Part shown: positions 8,693 to 17,285 of the stretch, piece by piece
Position numbering within the stretch: position 1 is the first letter of the stretch
Layout of the letters: every line of letters begins with the position of its first letter
NCBI RefSeq assembly: GCF_001908025.1
Contig: NZ_MQMG01000013.1
Span: 1-64,000 of the forward strand
DNA length: 64,000 nucleotides
Direction of reading: 5' to 3'
DNA from: Geobacillus proteiniphilus
GTDB taxonomy: Bacteria; Bacillota; Bacilli; Bacillales; Anoxybacillaceae
Program-made: the position numbers and the translations under genes
The notes under the pieces: model-generated
What the model was told of the DNA's origin: nothing
Seen by the model: only the letters and a program-made list of their open reading frames with translations
Database searches by the model: none

Positions 8693-10300
8693 CTACATCC
8701 GTTTCAGCAATCGGCTGACCCGCGCCTCGAGCTCAAGCCGTTTAAACGGCTTCGTTATATAATCGTCCGCTCCCAACTGAAGCGCCCGCGCGATATCTTC
8801 TTCACTTTGCCGCATGGTCAACATAATGACTCTATACCGTGAGGCATCACGTCGGCTACGAAGACGGCGCAATACCTCAAGCCCGTCCATTTTGGGCATC
8901 ACTCCATCCAAAATGACAAGGCACGGCGAGCGGTCCTCGTGCCACGATGACTCGACAAACGACAGCCCATCCGCAAATGCCCGCACTTCACACCGTTCTT
9001 TTCGATCCCGGGCAATGTGTTCAAGAAGATCTGCCACAATCGTGCGAACAATCACATCATCGTCAACGACCGCCATTTTCATGGTTTTTCGCTGTTGTCT
9101 GCCGCCGAGCTTTTCAGCAGCCACCGTCCGATCACGACCACCGTTTTTGGCCGCATACATCGCCGCATCCGCCTGCTCGAGCCAATCATCAAGCGCCGCG
9201 CCTCCTGCGTTCACTTCCACAATTCCACAAGAAAAGGTGCAATGGAACACCGTGTTCCCCCCGGAAAAAGAGCAGGAGCGAAATTGGTCGCGAAGCCGCT
9301 CAATGACTTCGATCGCGTCTTGTTGCGGCGTTTTCGGCAAAAAGAGAAGGAATTCCTCACCGCCGAAACGAAACGCCAAGTCATTGGGCCGTGTTCCGTT
9401 CCGAAGAAGCGCCGCAAATTCACGCAACACTTCATCTCCGACTAGATGGCCGTACTGATCGTTAATCTTTTTAAAATGATCAAGATCAAGCAATGCAATG
9501 CAATACGGCTTCCCGAGCCGCTCCCGCTCGTTTTCGAACTGGCGATAGGCCTCGGGCAAATATTTGCGGTTGTATAATCGCGTCAATTCGTCGACAAGCA
9601 AAAGACCTTCCAACTGCCTTTTTCGCTCCAGCAGCCGATTCACGCGAATAAGAAATTCGGATAAAGAAAACGGTTTGACCATAAAATCGTCAGCGCCCAA
9701 CGCATAACTTTGCAGGCGCACCTCTTCACGATCATCGGCGCTGATGATGACGGTTGGTACAAATTGTTGGCCAAGCGCCGCTTTCAATTCTTTAAGGACA
9801 GTCAACCCGTCCGTTCCCCTTATGTGGACATCGATGACAATACAGTCGGGCTTCACCTCATAAAATTGCGCGATCGCCTTTTCCGGTTGGGCGACGGTGA
9901 CAATATGCCAACCTGCTTTTTCCATTTGCTCTTTCATAAACATAAGAAAAAGCGGATCGTCGTCAATCATCAACATCAATGGCGCTTCCTCGACCTCCGC
10001 TTTCGAAAGCGAAAAATGGGGCGGAATGTCGCGATACGTCTCATCGTAATACCAATGCATCAGTTCATAAACATGCTCCTTCAATGCAGCGGACGTCCAT
10101 ACGTTTCCGCTTTCCTCTTCAAGCCGCTTCATGAGGCGGCGCGCTTTTTTCCCCAGCTCTTCCATGCCGATAACCGCTGCCGTCCCCGCAATGTTATGGA
10201 AGAACCGATACACCTCTTCATACGTAATCGTTTCCGCCCGCTCCCATTGTTCCAATTTGGCGCGAATATTGCGCCAAAAATGCTCCTTATATTTGTCCAT
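8693..10300 (-). CDS. Hpt-REC-GGDEF-REC diguanylate cyclase
   Basis: A 535-residue cytoplasmic protein. An Hpt-like helical domain lies at about 1-85, with FHNIAGTAAVIG (candidate phospho-His). A first receiver (about 106-225) has MLMIDDDP, CIVIDVHI and MVKPFS. The GGDEF domain (about 240-395) has the intact active site FRFGGEEF and, five residues before it, RPND, matching the RxxD inhibitory site for c-di-GMP. A second receiver (about 405-530) has AVVDDD, LVILDGVMPKMDG and ITKPFK. The expected product is c-di-GMP from 2 GTP, gated by phosphorelay. It lies downstream of, and on the same strand as, the receiver and broken kinase, and was probably part of the same pathway. Confidence 0.9.
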   Translation of the reverse strand: MDKYKEHFWRNIRAKLEQWERAETITYEEVYRFFHNIAGTAAVIGMEELGKKARRLMKRLEEESGNVWTSAALKEHVYELMHWYYDETYRDIPPHFSLSKAEVEEAPLMLMIDDDPLFLMFMKEQMEKAGWHIVTVAQPEKAIAQFYEVKPDCIVIDVHIRGTDGLTVLKELKAALGQQFVPTVIISADDREEVRLQSYALGADDFMVKPFSLSEFLIRVNRLLERKRQLEGLLLVDELTRLYNRKYLPEAYRQFENERERLGKPYCIALLDLDHFKKINDQYGHLVGDEVLREFAALLRNGTRPNDLAFRFGGEEFLLFLPKTPQQDAIEVIERLRDQFRSCSFSGGNTVFHCTFSCGIVEVNAGGAALDDWLEQADAAMYAAKNGGRDRTVAAEKLGGRQQRKTMKMAVVDDDVIVRTIVADLLEHIARDRKERCEVRAFADGLSFVESSWHEDRSPCLVILDGVMPKMDGLEVLRRLRSRRDASRYRVIMLTMRQSEEDIARALQLGADDYITKPFKRLELEARVSRLLKRM

Positions 10301-10339
10301 GGCCGGACGCTGCCCCTCCTGTTTTCATCTCATCTCCTT

Positions 10340-10372
10340 AACGGCACAAAAAAGAAGGAACCGCCGAAGCCG
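10340..10372 (-). terminator. Terminator of the alpha/beta hydrolase gene
   Basis: On the minus strand GGAACGGC, TTCG and GCGGTTCC form a hairpin with one mismatch, followed by TTCTTTTTT. It lies about 70 nt after the hydrolase stop. Confidence 0.6.
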
Positions 10373-10443
10373 TTCCACTATTTTTCATTATATATGGCTT
10401 TTGTTGTGCTGTACACGATCAAATCAATTTTTTCTAGCCTCTG

Positions 10444-11367
10444 TCACTCAAGCGACTGTAAAAAAGAAAGCATGCGGCTCACGTATTGGTCGCCATACAA
10501 CGAGAAACTTTTGACATGATCCGCTTTGTCCGTCAGCCATAGTTGAAACGCATCCGGATGGGTTTTGTACAGTTTTACGCTTTCCTCATACGGAATCGAA
10601 TGGTCGTCTTTGCTGTGGATGAACAAAATCGGCCTTGGCGCGACACGATCGACCGCATGGATGGGAGAAGATACGCTCAAATCCAAGTCGGCAAGCGCTG
10701 GGATGATGGCCAAAATCAAATACGTAAACGGTACATCCGGCAAATGCGTCCAAACCGGCATGTTGGCGCGCAAATACGATTCAAGATCGCTAAACGGGCT
10801 GTCCGCAATCACCCCGCGAACATCGCCGTCCTCTGCCGCCGCCAAGATCGACGTTGCCGCTCCCATGGAAATGCCGTATAAGGCGATCGGCTCGCGGTAA
10901 TGACGTTTCGCGTAATCAATGACGCCGAGCAAGTCGTCCTTCTCTTTGACGCCGATCGTAATCATGTCCCCTTCCGATTCACCGCTCGCACGGAAATCGA
11001 ACAAAATGACACGGTACCCTTCAGACACGAGCCGCTTGGCGAGCGGCAAAAACGGCACGTTTTTCTGAATCCGGTTGCCGGCGTACCCATGGGCAAAAAT
11101 GACCGTCATCTTCGCCTCTCCTTTAGGCGGAATGATCCAGCCTTCGAGCGCCGTTTTCCCATCTTTGCTTGTGAATGTCGCACTTTCATACGCCATGCCA
11201 TAGTCTTTCGGCGTCACGGCAATCGGCTCGCGCGGTTTATGCGTCAGCTGCCAGCCGACATAAACGGACAAACCGACGCAAGCGAGCAACCCCAAAATGA
11301 CAACGCCAATGGCCGCAGAAATCCAAACGCGCCGTTTTGTCCGGCGCGGCGTGCGCACCAATTCCAT
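10444..11367 (-). CDS. Membrane-anchored alpha/beta hydrolase
   Basis: About 307 residues. After a basic start, one membrane helix (about 15-38) anchors it, leaving the enzyme outside the cell or facing the membrane. The fold shows the HGYAGNR oxyanion region, the nucleophile Ser in YGISMGAA, Asp in HSKDDHSIP and His in DKADHVKSF, so the triad is complete. The family (B. subtilis YqkD-like) covers esterases and peptidases; the substrate is not known. The start at 11367 fits the RBS AAGGGGGAA better than the ATG two codons upstream (11373). Confidence 0.85.
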   Translation of the reverse strand: MELVRTPRRTKRRVWISAAIGVVILGLLACVGLSVYVGWQLTHKPREPIAVTPKDYGMAYESATFTSKDGKTALEGWIIPPKGEAKMTVIFAHGYAGNRIQKNVPFLPLAKRLVSEGYRVILFDFRASGESEGDMITIGVKEKDDLLGVIDYAKRHYREPIALYGISMGAATSILAAAEDGDVRGVIADSPFSDLESYLRANMPVWTHLPDVPFTYLILAIIPALADLDLSVSSPIHAVDRVAPRPILFIHSKDDHSIPYEESVKLYKTHPDAFQLWLTDKADHVKSFSLYGDQYVSRMLSFLQSLE

Positions 11368-11434
11368 GCGCATTTCCCCCTTCTTGCTTTTTCCCTTTCT
11401 TTCATCCTACTTGTGCAATTGGTCATTTGGCAAA

Positions 11435-11471
11435 CAAAAAAGAGATGTCCGCAAAAGAACGAACATCTCTT
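11435..11471 (-). terminator. Terminator of the acyl-CoA dehydrogenase locus
   Basis: AGAGATGT and ACATCTCT form an 8-bp stem around a 14-nt loop; reading leftward it is followed by TTTTTTG. It is placed 44 nt after the acyl-CoA dehydrogenase stop. Confidence 0.75.
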
Positions 11472-11514
11472 CCGCCAATGGCCCGCTTGAAACACAATCT
11501 GCCATACCGCCAAC

Positions 11515-12831
11515 TTACGAATGCGCAAGCGGCGCAGACGCTCCTTTACATCTGACGATCAAGTCAAACTCACGCACCGACGTCATGCGTTCATCAACGA
11601 GCCCGCGCTCCCAAACATGGCGCAAAAACAGCTCAGCGATCAGCCTATTCCGTTCGTTTTCTTGCCCGCGTTCCAAAGCGATGACGCTCAAATACAGATC
11701 GCACATCCGATTGGCGATCGCTTTCGCATGGAACGTCTGGACCTCTTCCGCCTGGCCGTTAAGACGCGCCAGTGCTGCCCCCCATTCCTTAAGCCCTTCT
11801 TCGACCGGGCGGGCGAGCGGCTTCACGTCAGCTGCCAAATGCTCAAGGCGCTCCTGCATCTCGGCGGCAAACCGTTCGTGGATGCGATATTTGCGCATCA
11901 AACGCAGCACCTCGAGCGCCAAAATGTTCGCCGTCCCCTCCCAAACCGTCAGCACTTGCGCATCGCGCAACAGGCGCGGCGTGACGAAATCTTCAATATA
12001 CCCGTTGCCTCCATGCATTTCAATCGCCTCATGGCTGAACGCGATCGCCTCTTCAGCGGTGCGCATCTTAAGGAGCGCGATCAGAAGCCTAAGCCATGCT
12101 TTCTCCGCCTCGCCCGCTTCATGCGGCGCAGTCATCACGCGGTCAAACAAGGCGATCATGTCAAAGCAGGCGCTCGTTTCCACTTCCTGCCTCGCCGTCA
12201 AGTCAGCCAACGTATGGCGCACCATCGGGTAATCGGTCAGTTGATGGCCAAAAGCGGTGCGCTGTTCGGCGTATTGTTTCGCTTCCTCGAGCGCCCGCTT
12301 CATGATGCCGACCGAGGCGACCGCATTGCAGACGCGCGACAAATTGAGCGCTTCCATCATATAATAGAAGCCTTTTCGCGGATCACCAACCACATACGCC
12401 TCGGTCCCGTCAAACACGACTTCGGCCGACGGCACGGCGCGCACGCCTAACTTATCTTTTAGGCGGCGAATCGAGATGCCGTTTAACGTCCCATCCTCCT
12501 TGCGCCATGGGACGAGAAACAAGCTCAGCCCTTTCGTCCCCGGGCCGCTCCCGTCGATGCGCGCCAATACGAGCGCTACACCGCAGCGGCCGGCATTGCT
12601 GGCAAAATATTTTTCCCCATATAGTTTATAATGGTCGCCGCACGGCACGGCACGCACCGCGTTGGCGCCAACGTCCGACCCGCCTTGGCGCTCGGTTAAA
12701 AACGTCGCCCCTTCGTACAGCTCGACTTCCCCAGTGGAGATGACATGGGGCAAATACGTCGCTTTCAGCTTTTCATCGGCGAAATGCTCGAGCACATAGG
12801 CGGTCGCCATCGTCAGCGTCACCGGGCATTG
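11515..12831 (-). pseudogene. Acyl-CoA dehydrogenase (AidB-like), N-terminus lost at the IS junction
   Basis: About 437 codons of an acyl-CoA dehydrogenase remain. FAD- and substrate-domain motifs are clear (FLTERQGGSDVGAN, YKLYGEKYFASNAGRC, and near the C-terminus EMHGGNGYIEDF and VLTVWEGTANI). Full-length members of this subgroup are about 540-600 residues, so roughly the first 100-150 residues are missing: the frame runs straight into the right end of the TnpB element at about 12831. The product would have oxidised an acyl-CoA with FAD. No RBS sits before the first in-frame ATG (12840, inside the element), so functional expression is unlikely. It was probably in an operon with the adjoining acyl-CoA synthetase. 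Confidence 0.85.
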
Positions 12832-12990
12832 ACACTCCACACGCCTAAAGGGCGTGGGATTCTTGGGTCGTTCGCGTCCTCATCCATTTCTGGTTCGGAC
12901 AACGCCCAAGTTCGGGGGTGTGTCATCACCCCGTCCCATCGGGTTAGCCTGTACCCCAATGGGCGGCGCACCTGTGACCAGTGCGCTAGG
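12831..12990 (-). ncRNA. Probable omega RNA (reRNA) of the TnpB element
   Basis: The 160 nt between the tnpB stop and the right end are non-coding and rich in inverted repeats, ending in the right-end hairpin followed by GGAGTGTCAA. TnpB nucleases use an RNA from this part of the element as guide, whose 3' guide segment is the flanking DNA. The guide here would therefore begin in acyl-CoA dehydrogenase sequence (TGCCCGGTGACGCTG onward, leftward from about 12828). The RNA is inferred from family knowledge and position. Confidence 0.6.
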
Positions 12991-14046
12991 TTAGGCGGCG
13001 AAGCCCGAAATCGCTTTGGCGATGTTGATCGCGCCATTCAAGTCGGCATGAATCGCATATCCGCATTTTTTGCATTGGAAGTGGATGCCGTTTCGGTTCG
13101 CTTTCTCCCGATGCCCGCATCGGCATGTTTGGCTTGTATAGGTCGGCTTCACCCACTCCACCCGAATGCCCGCCATTTCCGCTTTATAGGCAATCATCGT
13201 TTGCAATTGATGAAACGCCCAGGAATGGAGACTTCGTCCTGCTTCTTTTGCCGATGTTGCCCGCTTTCGAATCCCCGTCAACTCTTCCATCCGAATCACG
13301 CCAACACCGTTGGCGAGGGCAAAACGGACGATTTGACGGCTGATTTTATGGTTCCTATCCTTCATCCAGCGGGACTCTTTACGGCCGATTTTGCGAATCA
13401 TATGGAGCTTCTTGGCTTTGCCTAACTTTCGCCGCAAAGCCGCATATCGCCTGCGAATGAAAGCGCATTGGCTGCCCTTGAAAAACAACGATTTCGTTCC
13501 TACGCTGGCAACGGCGATATAACGAAGTCCCAAATCAACGCCCATTACCTTGGTTTCTTCCCGTTGTTGGACTTCAAATGTGATCGCAACAGCCAAGCAC
13601 CATTTCTTTCTCTTTTTGTAGAGCTTGGCTGCCCCTTGTTTGGCGGTTCCATTAAGCAGCCGATTCAGCCATGCTTCTTGATAGGGACGCGTGACCACCG
13701 GCACGCCAATTCGCTTCTCCAGTGTGGGGAATGAAACCGTGTAGAACTCTCCCTTCTTTTCCACCTTTACGTTTTGATTGTTAAAGCAACACCATAATGT
13801 TCGAAACTTCTTTGTTTTCTGGTTTTTCTTTTGAGACTTCACTTCTCGAATCGTTTGATTCACGACGGCAGAAGGAAACCGTTGCGACGAAAACTCTTTA
13901 AAAATTTTGCTCGTCGCTTGATTCAGTTTAGGATGATCCAACAGCCAATTCGCAAACGCTGTATTCACTTCTGTCATCCGTTCATACATGTCTTGTTTGA
14001 CTTTCGTTGGTTTGTGCAGTTCCAGCCTTAGTGTGATCGTCGGCAT
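12991..14046 (-). CDS. tnpB: RNA-guided nuclease TnpB
   Basis: A 351-residue TnpB, intact. The start at 14046 is fixed by AGGAGGTGAATTC. An N-terminal helix-turn-helix/OrfB_IS605 region is followed by the split RuvC domain with its three acidic residues visible: Asp in MGVDLGLRYIAVAS, Glu in IRMEELTGI and Asp in YAIHADLNGA. A zinc ribbon (CRCGHREKANRNGIHFQCKK) lies between the last two. TnpB cuts DNA next to a transposon-adjacent motif using omega RNA and helps retention of the element. The TnpA transposase must be supplied in trans. Confidence 0.93.
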   Translation of the reverse strand: MPTITLRLELHKPTKVKQDMYERMTEVNTAFANWLLDHPKLNQATSKIFKEFSSQRFPSAVVNQTIREVKSQKKNQKTKKFRTLWCCFNNQNVKVEKKGEFYTVSFPTLEKRIGVPVVTRPYQEAWLNRLLNGTAKQGAAKLYKKRKKWCLAVAITFEVQQREETKVMGVDLGLRYIAVASVGTKSLFFKGSQCAFIRRRYAALRRKLGKAKKLHMIRKIGRKESRWMKDRNHKISRQIVRFALANGVGVIRMEELTGIRKRATSAKEAGRSLHSWAFHQLQTMIAYKAEMAGIRVEWVKPTYTSQTCRCGHREKANRNGIHFQCKKCGYAIHADLNGAINIAKAISGFAA

Positions 14047-14176
14047 GAATTCACCTCCTGGCGACGATGATAGGATACCGTTTTTTTTTAGAATCATTCC
14101 ATATAAGAAAACGGCTCGCTTTCATCCCACCCCTAAAGGAGCGGGCTTTCTCGCTCGCAGGTCTGTAACCAGCAAG

Positions 14177-14960
14177 CTTGTCGGATAGGAAGCGCTTACA
14201 CTCCTCCGCGAGCGGTTCAAGCGGCACGCTCAGCACGACAAATGCTTTTGCCGTTTCGCCCCACTCCGGATGCGGCACGCCGATGACGGCGACGTCCGCG
14301 ATCGCCGGATGCGTTCGCAGCACATCTTCCACTTCTTTCGGGTAAATATTCACACCGCCGGAAATAATGACGTCCTTCTTCCGGTCGACGATCCAAATGT
14401 AGCCGTCTTCGTCGCGGCGCGCCAAATCGCCGGTGTATAGCCATCCATTTTTGATCGCTTCATTCGTTTTTTCCTCGTCTTTGTAATATCCTTTCATCAC
14501 GCTCTCGCCGCGCAGCACGATCTCCCCGACCTCGCCGGGCGCGACTTCCTGTCCGTTTTCGTCCACAATCGCCACTTCGCAATGGAGGGCGGCATAGCGG
14601 CCGACGCTTCCCGCTTTCTCCGCATGCTCCTCAGGCGCCAAGTACGTGCCGTTCGGGCCGGCTTCGGTCAAACCGTATAAACACATCATCCGCTCGGCAC
14701 CAAAGCAGTCGGCGACAAACCGCACTTCCTCGCGCGACAGCGGCGCCCCGCCGTACATCCAACAACGGACCAAAGAAAGGTCGTATTCAGCAAACCGCGG
14801 ATGCTTCACCGCGTCCGACAGCAAGCCGAGCCAATGACGAAGCCAAGCGATTGACCATGCGGTTGACCTCGGCATACGACAGCGCTGATTCTCCTTCTAT
14901 GACCGCCGTTTTCTCTGGAAATTTCCTCGCATTGCGGGCGAGCAATTCGGAAATGTTCAT
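14177..14960 (-). pseudogene. Acyl-CoA synthetase (AMP-binding), internal deletion and 3' truncation
   Basis: The start is clear: ATG at 14960 overlaps the MerR stop by 4 nt and gives NISELLARNARKFPEKTAV, a normal AMP-ligase N-terminus. After about 45 codons (near 14825) the reading jumps frame to SDAVKHPRFAEYDLS, which in intact enzymes lies about 150 residues later, so roughly 450 nt including the P-loop were deleted. The rest has MYGGAPL, YGLTEAGPN, YTGDLARRDEDGYIWIVDRK and ISGGVNIYPKEVE. Coding ends at LAGY, where the TnpB element begins, removing the catalytic C-terminal lysine. The protein cannot be active. Confidence 0.88.
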
Positions 14961-15346
14961 CCACCCGATTCCTCCCATTCACACAACCGTTTTTCAAAAT
15001 CGGAAAGCAGCGCTTCCATCTCCGCCTTCAGCTGCAGCAAATCTTCAATCCTCTCGTCCACCTCCTTCAGTTTTCGGCGTCCGTATTCCACCGTTTTTTC
15101 AAGCTGTTTCTTCCCCGTGCGATCCTCATCAAACAGCGCAATCATCTCATGAATTTCGTCAAGCGAAAAGCCGAACCGTTTGCCGCGCAAAATGAGCTTG
15201 AGTTTCGCCCGCTCCTTTTTCGTATACAGCCGCTGCCCTGACTCGGTCCGAATCGGGGAGAGCAATCCGCGTTCTTCATAATAGCGGATCGTCCGTGTGC
15301 TCACATCAAACTCGTGCGCCAAATCGGAAATGGTGAAATAGTGCAT
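14957..15346 (-). CDS. MerR-family regulator (LiuR-like) of acyl-CoA catabolism
   Basis: A 129-residue MerR protein. The HTH (ISDLAHEFDVSTRTIRYYEERGLL) at about 5-28 is followed by the wing RTESGQRLYTKKE and a coiled-coil dimer helix. No metal-binding cysteine cluster is seen, fitting an organic or acyl-CoA ligand. The start at 15346 is spaced well from AAAGGGATGG; ATG at 15352 is also possible. Its stop overlaps the synthetase start (ATGA). LiuR-type MerR proteins control branched-chain or fatty acyl-CoA degradation; that role is inferred from neighbours and the upstream palindrome. Confidence 0.82.
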   Translation of the reverse strand: MHYFTISDLAHEFDVSTRTIRYYEERGLLSPIRTESGQRLYTKKERAKLKLILRGKRFGFSLDEIHEMIALFDEDRTGKKQLEKTVEYGRRKLKEVDERIEDLLQLKAEMEALLSDFEKRLCEWEESGG

Positions 15347-15383
15347 GGCCATCCCTTTTCTAGAATCAATATTCTGAATTTTA

Positions 15384-15411
15384 TTTTAATTGACGTTGAC
15401 GTAAAAGTCAA
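15384..15411 (-). promoter_or_regulatory. Promoter with LiuR-like palindrome between -35 and -10
   Basis: Reading leftward: TTGACT, 17 nt, TAAAAT. The spacer contains TTTACGTCAACGTCAA, close to the TTTACGTWAACGTAAA palindrome I recall for LiuR-type MerR regulators (14 of 16 positions). MerR proteins bind between -35 and -10, so the architecture fits autoregulation of this regulator-synthetase-dehydrogenase operon. Confidence 0.6.
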
Positions 15412-15686
15412 CGGATATGAAAGCAAAGAAACCATCATCCTCCCTTCTCTGTGTCCATTCTCTCCGCCATCCAACCATCAATATAAAAAAATGGATCTGG
15501 GAGTCGCCGGCGAAAGGTGAGCATCCCGAGCCAATGCAAGGAAAGAAACAGTCAACCGAACGCTGGAGTCATAAACACTGGAACGCTTCCCCATCATTCA
15601 CGGCGGCCAGAAGCGAATCGAGCGGCATGATGCTCGTCGATATACTGCCGATCACCGCCGATATCTTGGCCAAATAGCCATGACCA
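15412..15686. other. Intergenic region between the MerR promoter and the ABC exporter operon
   Basis: About 275 nt with open frames on both strands (86 codons rightward from 15417; leftward from about 15670) but no RBS and no family recognised. No repeat or RNA structure was seen. It may be degraded coding sequence. Confidence 0.3.
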
Positions 15687-15717
15687 AAGAAAAAAAGCCC
15701 CCGTCTAGGGAGCCGTT
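15687..15717 (-). terminator. Terminator of the ABC exporter operon
   Basis: On the minus strand GCTCCC, loop TAGAC and GGGGGC form a stem followed by TTTTTTT, 5 nt after the last stop codon. Confidence 0.8.
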
Positions 15718-15720
15718 CCC

Positions 15721-16515
15721 TCACCCGCCCGCCCCGGTGTAAAAGCGCAAGGCAAACCGCCAAAAGCGACGGGCCAGCCATAAAAAGAGAATGGCCGCAG
15801 CCAAAGCCGCAAGCGCTGTCGGGACACGCCATTTTCCAAGCAGCGCCAAAGCCGGCGTATTTGTGATCAACACCGCCGGCAGGATGTAGGTAATCACCAA
15901 CCGCACCGCGCCGCGGTACATGCTGCCGGGAAAGCGGGCCGTGTCAAAAAACGAATCAAAAATAAACGACAAATCGTCGATGCGCACAACCCAAAACGAT
16001 GTCGTCATCAACATCATCCATAGCGAATAAATAAGCAAAAGAGAAGCGACCATCACGATCAGAAACATGCATACGTCCGCCGCCGATGGCACGTAGCGTT
16101 CGACATACAAGCCGTAGCCGATGACGCCAAGGCCAAGCGCCACATCGATAAGCCGCCAAAAGACAAGGTGGCGGAAGCTGACGTAAAACATGCTGTCGAC
16201 CGGTTTCGTCAAAATATAATCGAGCGTGCCGCGCCTGACATGCTCAAGCAGCCTTGGCATGTTCGGGCGGAGCGCAAAATCGATGAATCCGCGCAGCGTA
16301 TTAAAGACGCCGAGCAGCACAAGCACTTCCCCATACGTCCAGCCGCCTAAGCGGTCCGTCTGGTAAAAAAAGATATGGACGGTCAACAGAGCGATTGCGA
16401 TGCCAAAAAAGCTGGCGATGAAATTGCCGAAAAATTCGCTCCGGTATTCCATTTCCTCGACCAAACAAGCGCGGAAAAACTCGCGGAACACCCGCCCGTA
16501 TCGCCGCATGTTCAT
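15721..16515 (-). CDS. ABC-2 family permease 2 of a two-permease exporter
   Basis: 264 residues with about six membrane segments, of the ABC-2 membrane family (DUF990/ABC2_membrane_6 type), with the recognisable stretch RGTLDYILTKPVDSMF in the cytoplasmic loop. ATG at 16515 overlaps the stop of permease 1 by 4 nt. Such paired permeases with one ATPase form exporters for lipids, peptides or antibiotics; the substrate is unknown. Confidence 0.85.
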   Translation of the reverse strand: MNMRRYGRVFREFFRACLVEEMEYRSEFFGNFIASFFGIAIALLTVHIFFYQTDRLGGWTYGEVLVLLGVFNTLRGFIDFALRPNMPRLLEHVRRGTLDYILTKPVDSMFYVSFRHLVFWRLIDVALGLGVIGYGLYVERYVPSAADVCMFLIVMVASLLLIYSLWMMLMTTSFWVVRIDDLSFIFDSFFDTARFPGSMYRGAVRLVITYILPAVLITNTPALALLGKWRVPTALAALAAAILFLWLARRFWRFALRFYTGAGG

Positions 16516-17285
16516 CCACCTACCGCCTGATTTTTTCTCATCCCCGCTTTCCACAGCCATTGCAAAGCACCAATCAGCGCCATCATCCACCCAGCGGCGA
16601 TTGCAAAGCCGCGCGCCAACTCTCCTCCATCCGCCGTCCCGGTGGCGATTTCGATCGGAAAACTGATCATATAGCGAAACGGCAGCCACTCGCTCCATTC
16701 GCGAAGCGCCGGCGGAAGCATCTCGAGCGGCGCGATCCGTCCTGACAAAAACAAGGAAATAACATCGATTACGCCGTACACAGCTGCCACCTTTGTCACC
16801 CAAAACGCGAGCAGCCCGCATGAGTAGCTCAGCAAAAACCGAAGCGCCGCGCCAAACACAACCGCCGTCAAAAACAACGCCACTTGGCTTCCCGTCATGT
16901 GCGGGCGAAGCGCTGGCCAAAATACCGCCGCCGCCACCCAGACAGGCACTAAAATGACAGCAAACAACCATTTGTAAACGATGTTTTCCGCGATCGCCCA
17001 ATGGATCGGGTGAAGCGGCCGCAGCAACCAATTCGAAAACGTCCCTTCGCGAATTTCGCGGTCCAGCTCCCATACATCCCACGCGCTCGTCATTCGTTCG
17101 ACAAAAATGACCGCCATAAAATAAAAAACAAACGATTCGCTCTCTTCCGGATGAATGTTCATCCAGACAAACATCGTGATCAGCGGCTGCGTGATCGCGC
17201 CCGTCATCCAGACGAACGTCGCCAAACGATACGCGAGCATTTCGATGTATTTCATCCGCAACAAAGCAATATATTTGCGAATCAT
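16512..17285 (-). CDS. ABC-2 family permease 1
   Basis: 257 residues with six hydrophobic segments. The loop sequence DREIREGTFSNWLLRPLHPIHW is the counterpart of the KPVD loop of permease 2 and is typical of this permease pair. It overlaps the ATPase gene by 4 nt upstream and permease 2 by 4 nt downstream, so the three proteins are made in tight coupling and probably as one complex in the cytoplasmic membrane. Confidence 0.86.
   Translation of the reverse strand: MIRKYIALLRMKYIEMLAYRLATFVWMTGAITQPLITMFVWMNIHPEESESFVFYFMAVIFVERMTSAWDVWELDREIREGTFSNWLLRPLHPIHWAIAENIVYKWLFAVILVPVWVAAAVFWPALRPHMTGSQVALFLTAVVFGAALRFLLSYSCGLLAFWVTKVAAVYGVIDVISLFLSGRIAPLEMLPPALREWSEWLPFRYMISFPIEIATGTADGGELARGFAIAAGWMMALIGALQWLWKAGMRKNQAVGG

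Larger units (their letters stand above)
12830..14176 (-). mobile_element. IS1341-type (IS200/IS605 superfamily) element carrying only tnpB
   Basis: The element has no tnpA. Its left end, in tnpB orientation, lies near 14176 and begins after GGTTAC. It carries a hairpin of CCCGCTCC, TTTA and GGGGTGGG (about 14133-14114). Its right end near 12830 has a matching hairpin of CCCACGCC, TTTA and GGCGTG. Subterminal hairpins instead of terminal inverted repeats are characteristic of this superfamily. The flanks do not rejoin: on the left is the 3' part of an acyl-CoA synthetase, on the right the middle of an acyl-CoA dehydrogenase, so host DNA was lost. Exact ends are inferred from where host reading frames stop. 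Confidence 0.85.

Noticed and set aside
12991-14046. Possible Cas12-like effector
   Set aside because: Size, zinc ribbon position, flanking subterminal hairpins and lack of a CRISPR array identify it as TnpB of an IS1341-type element.
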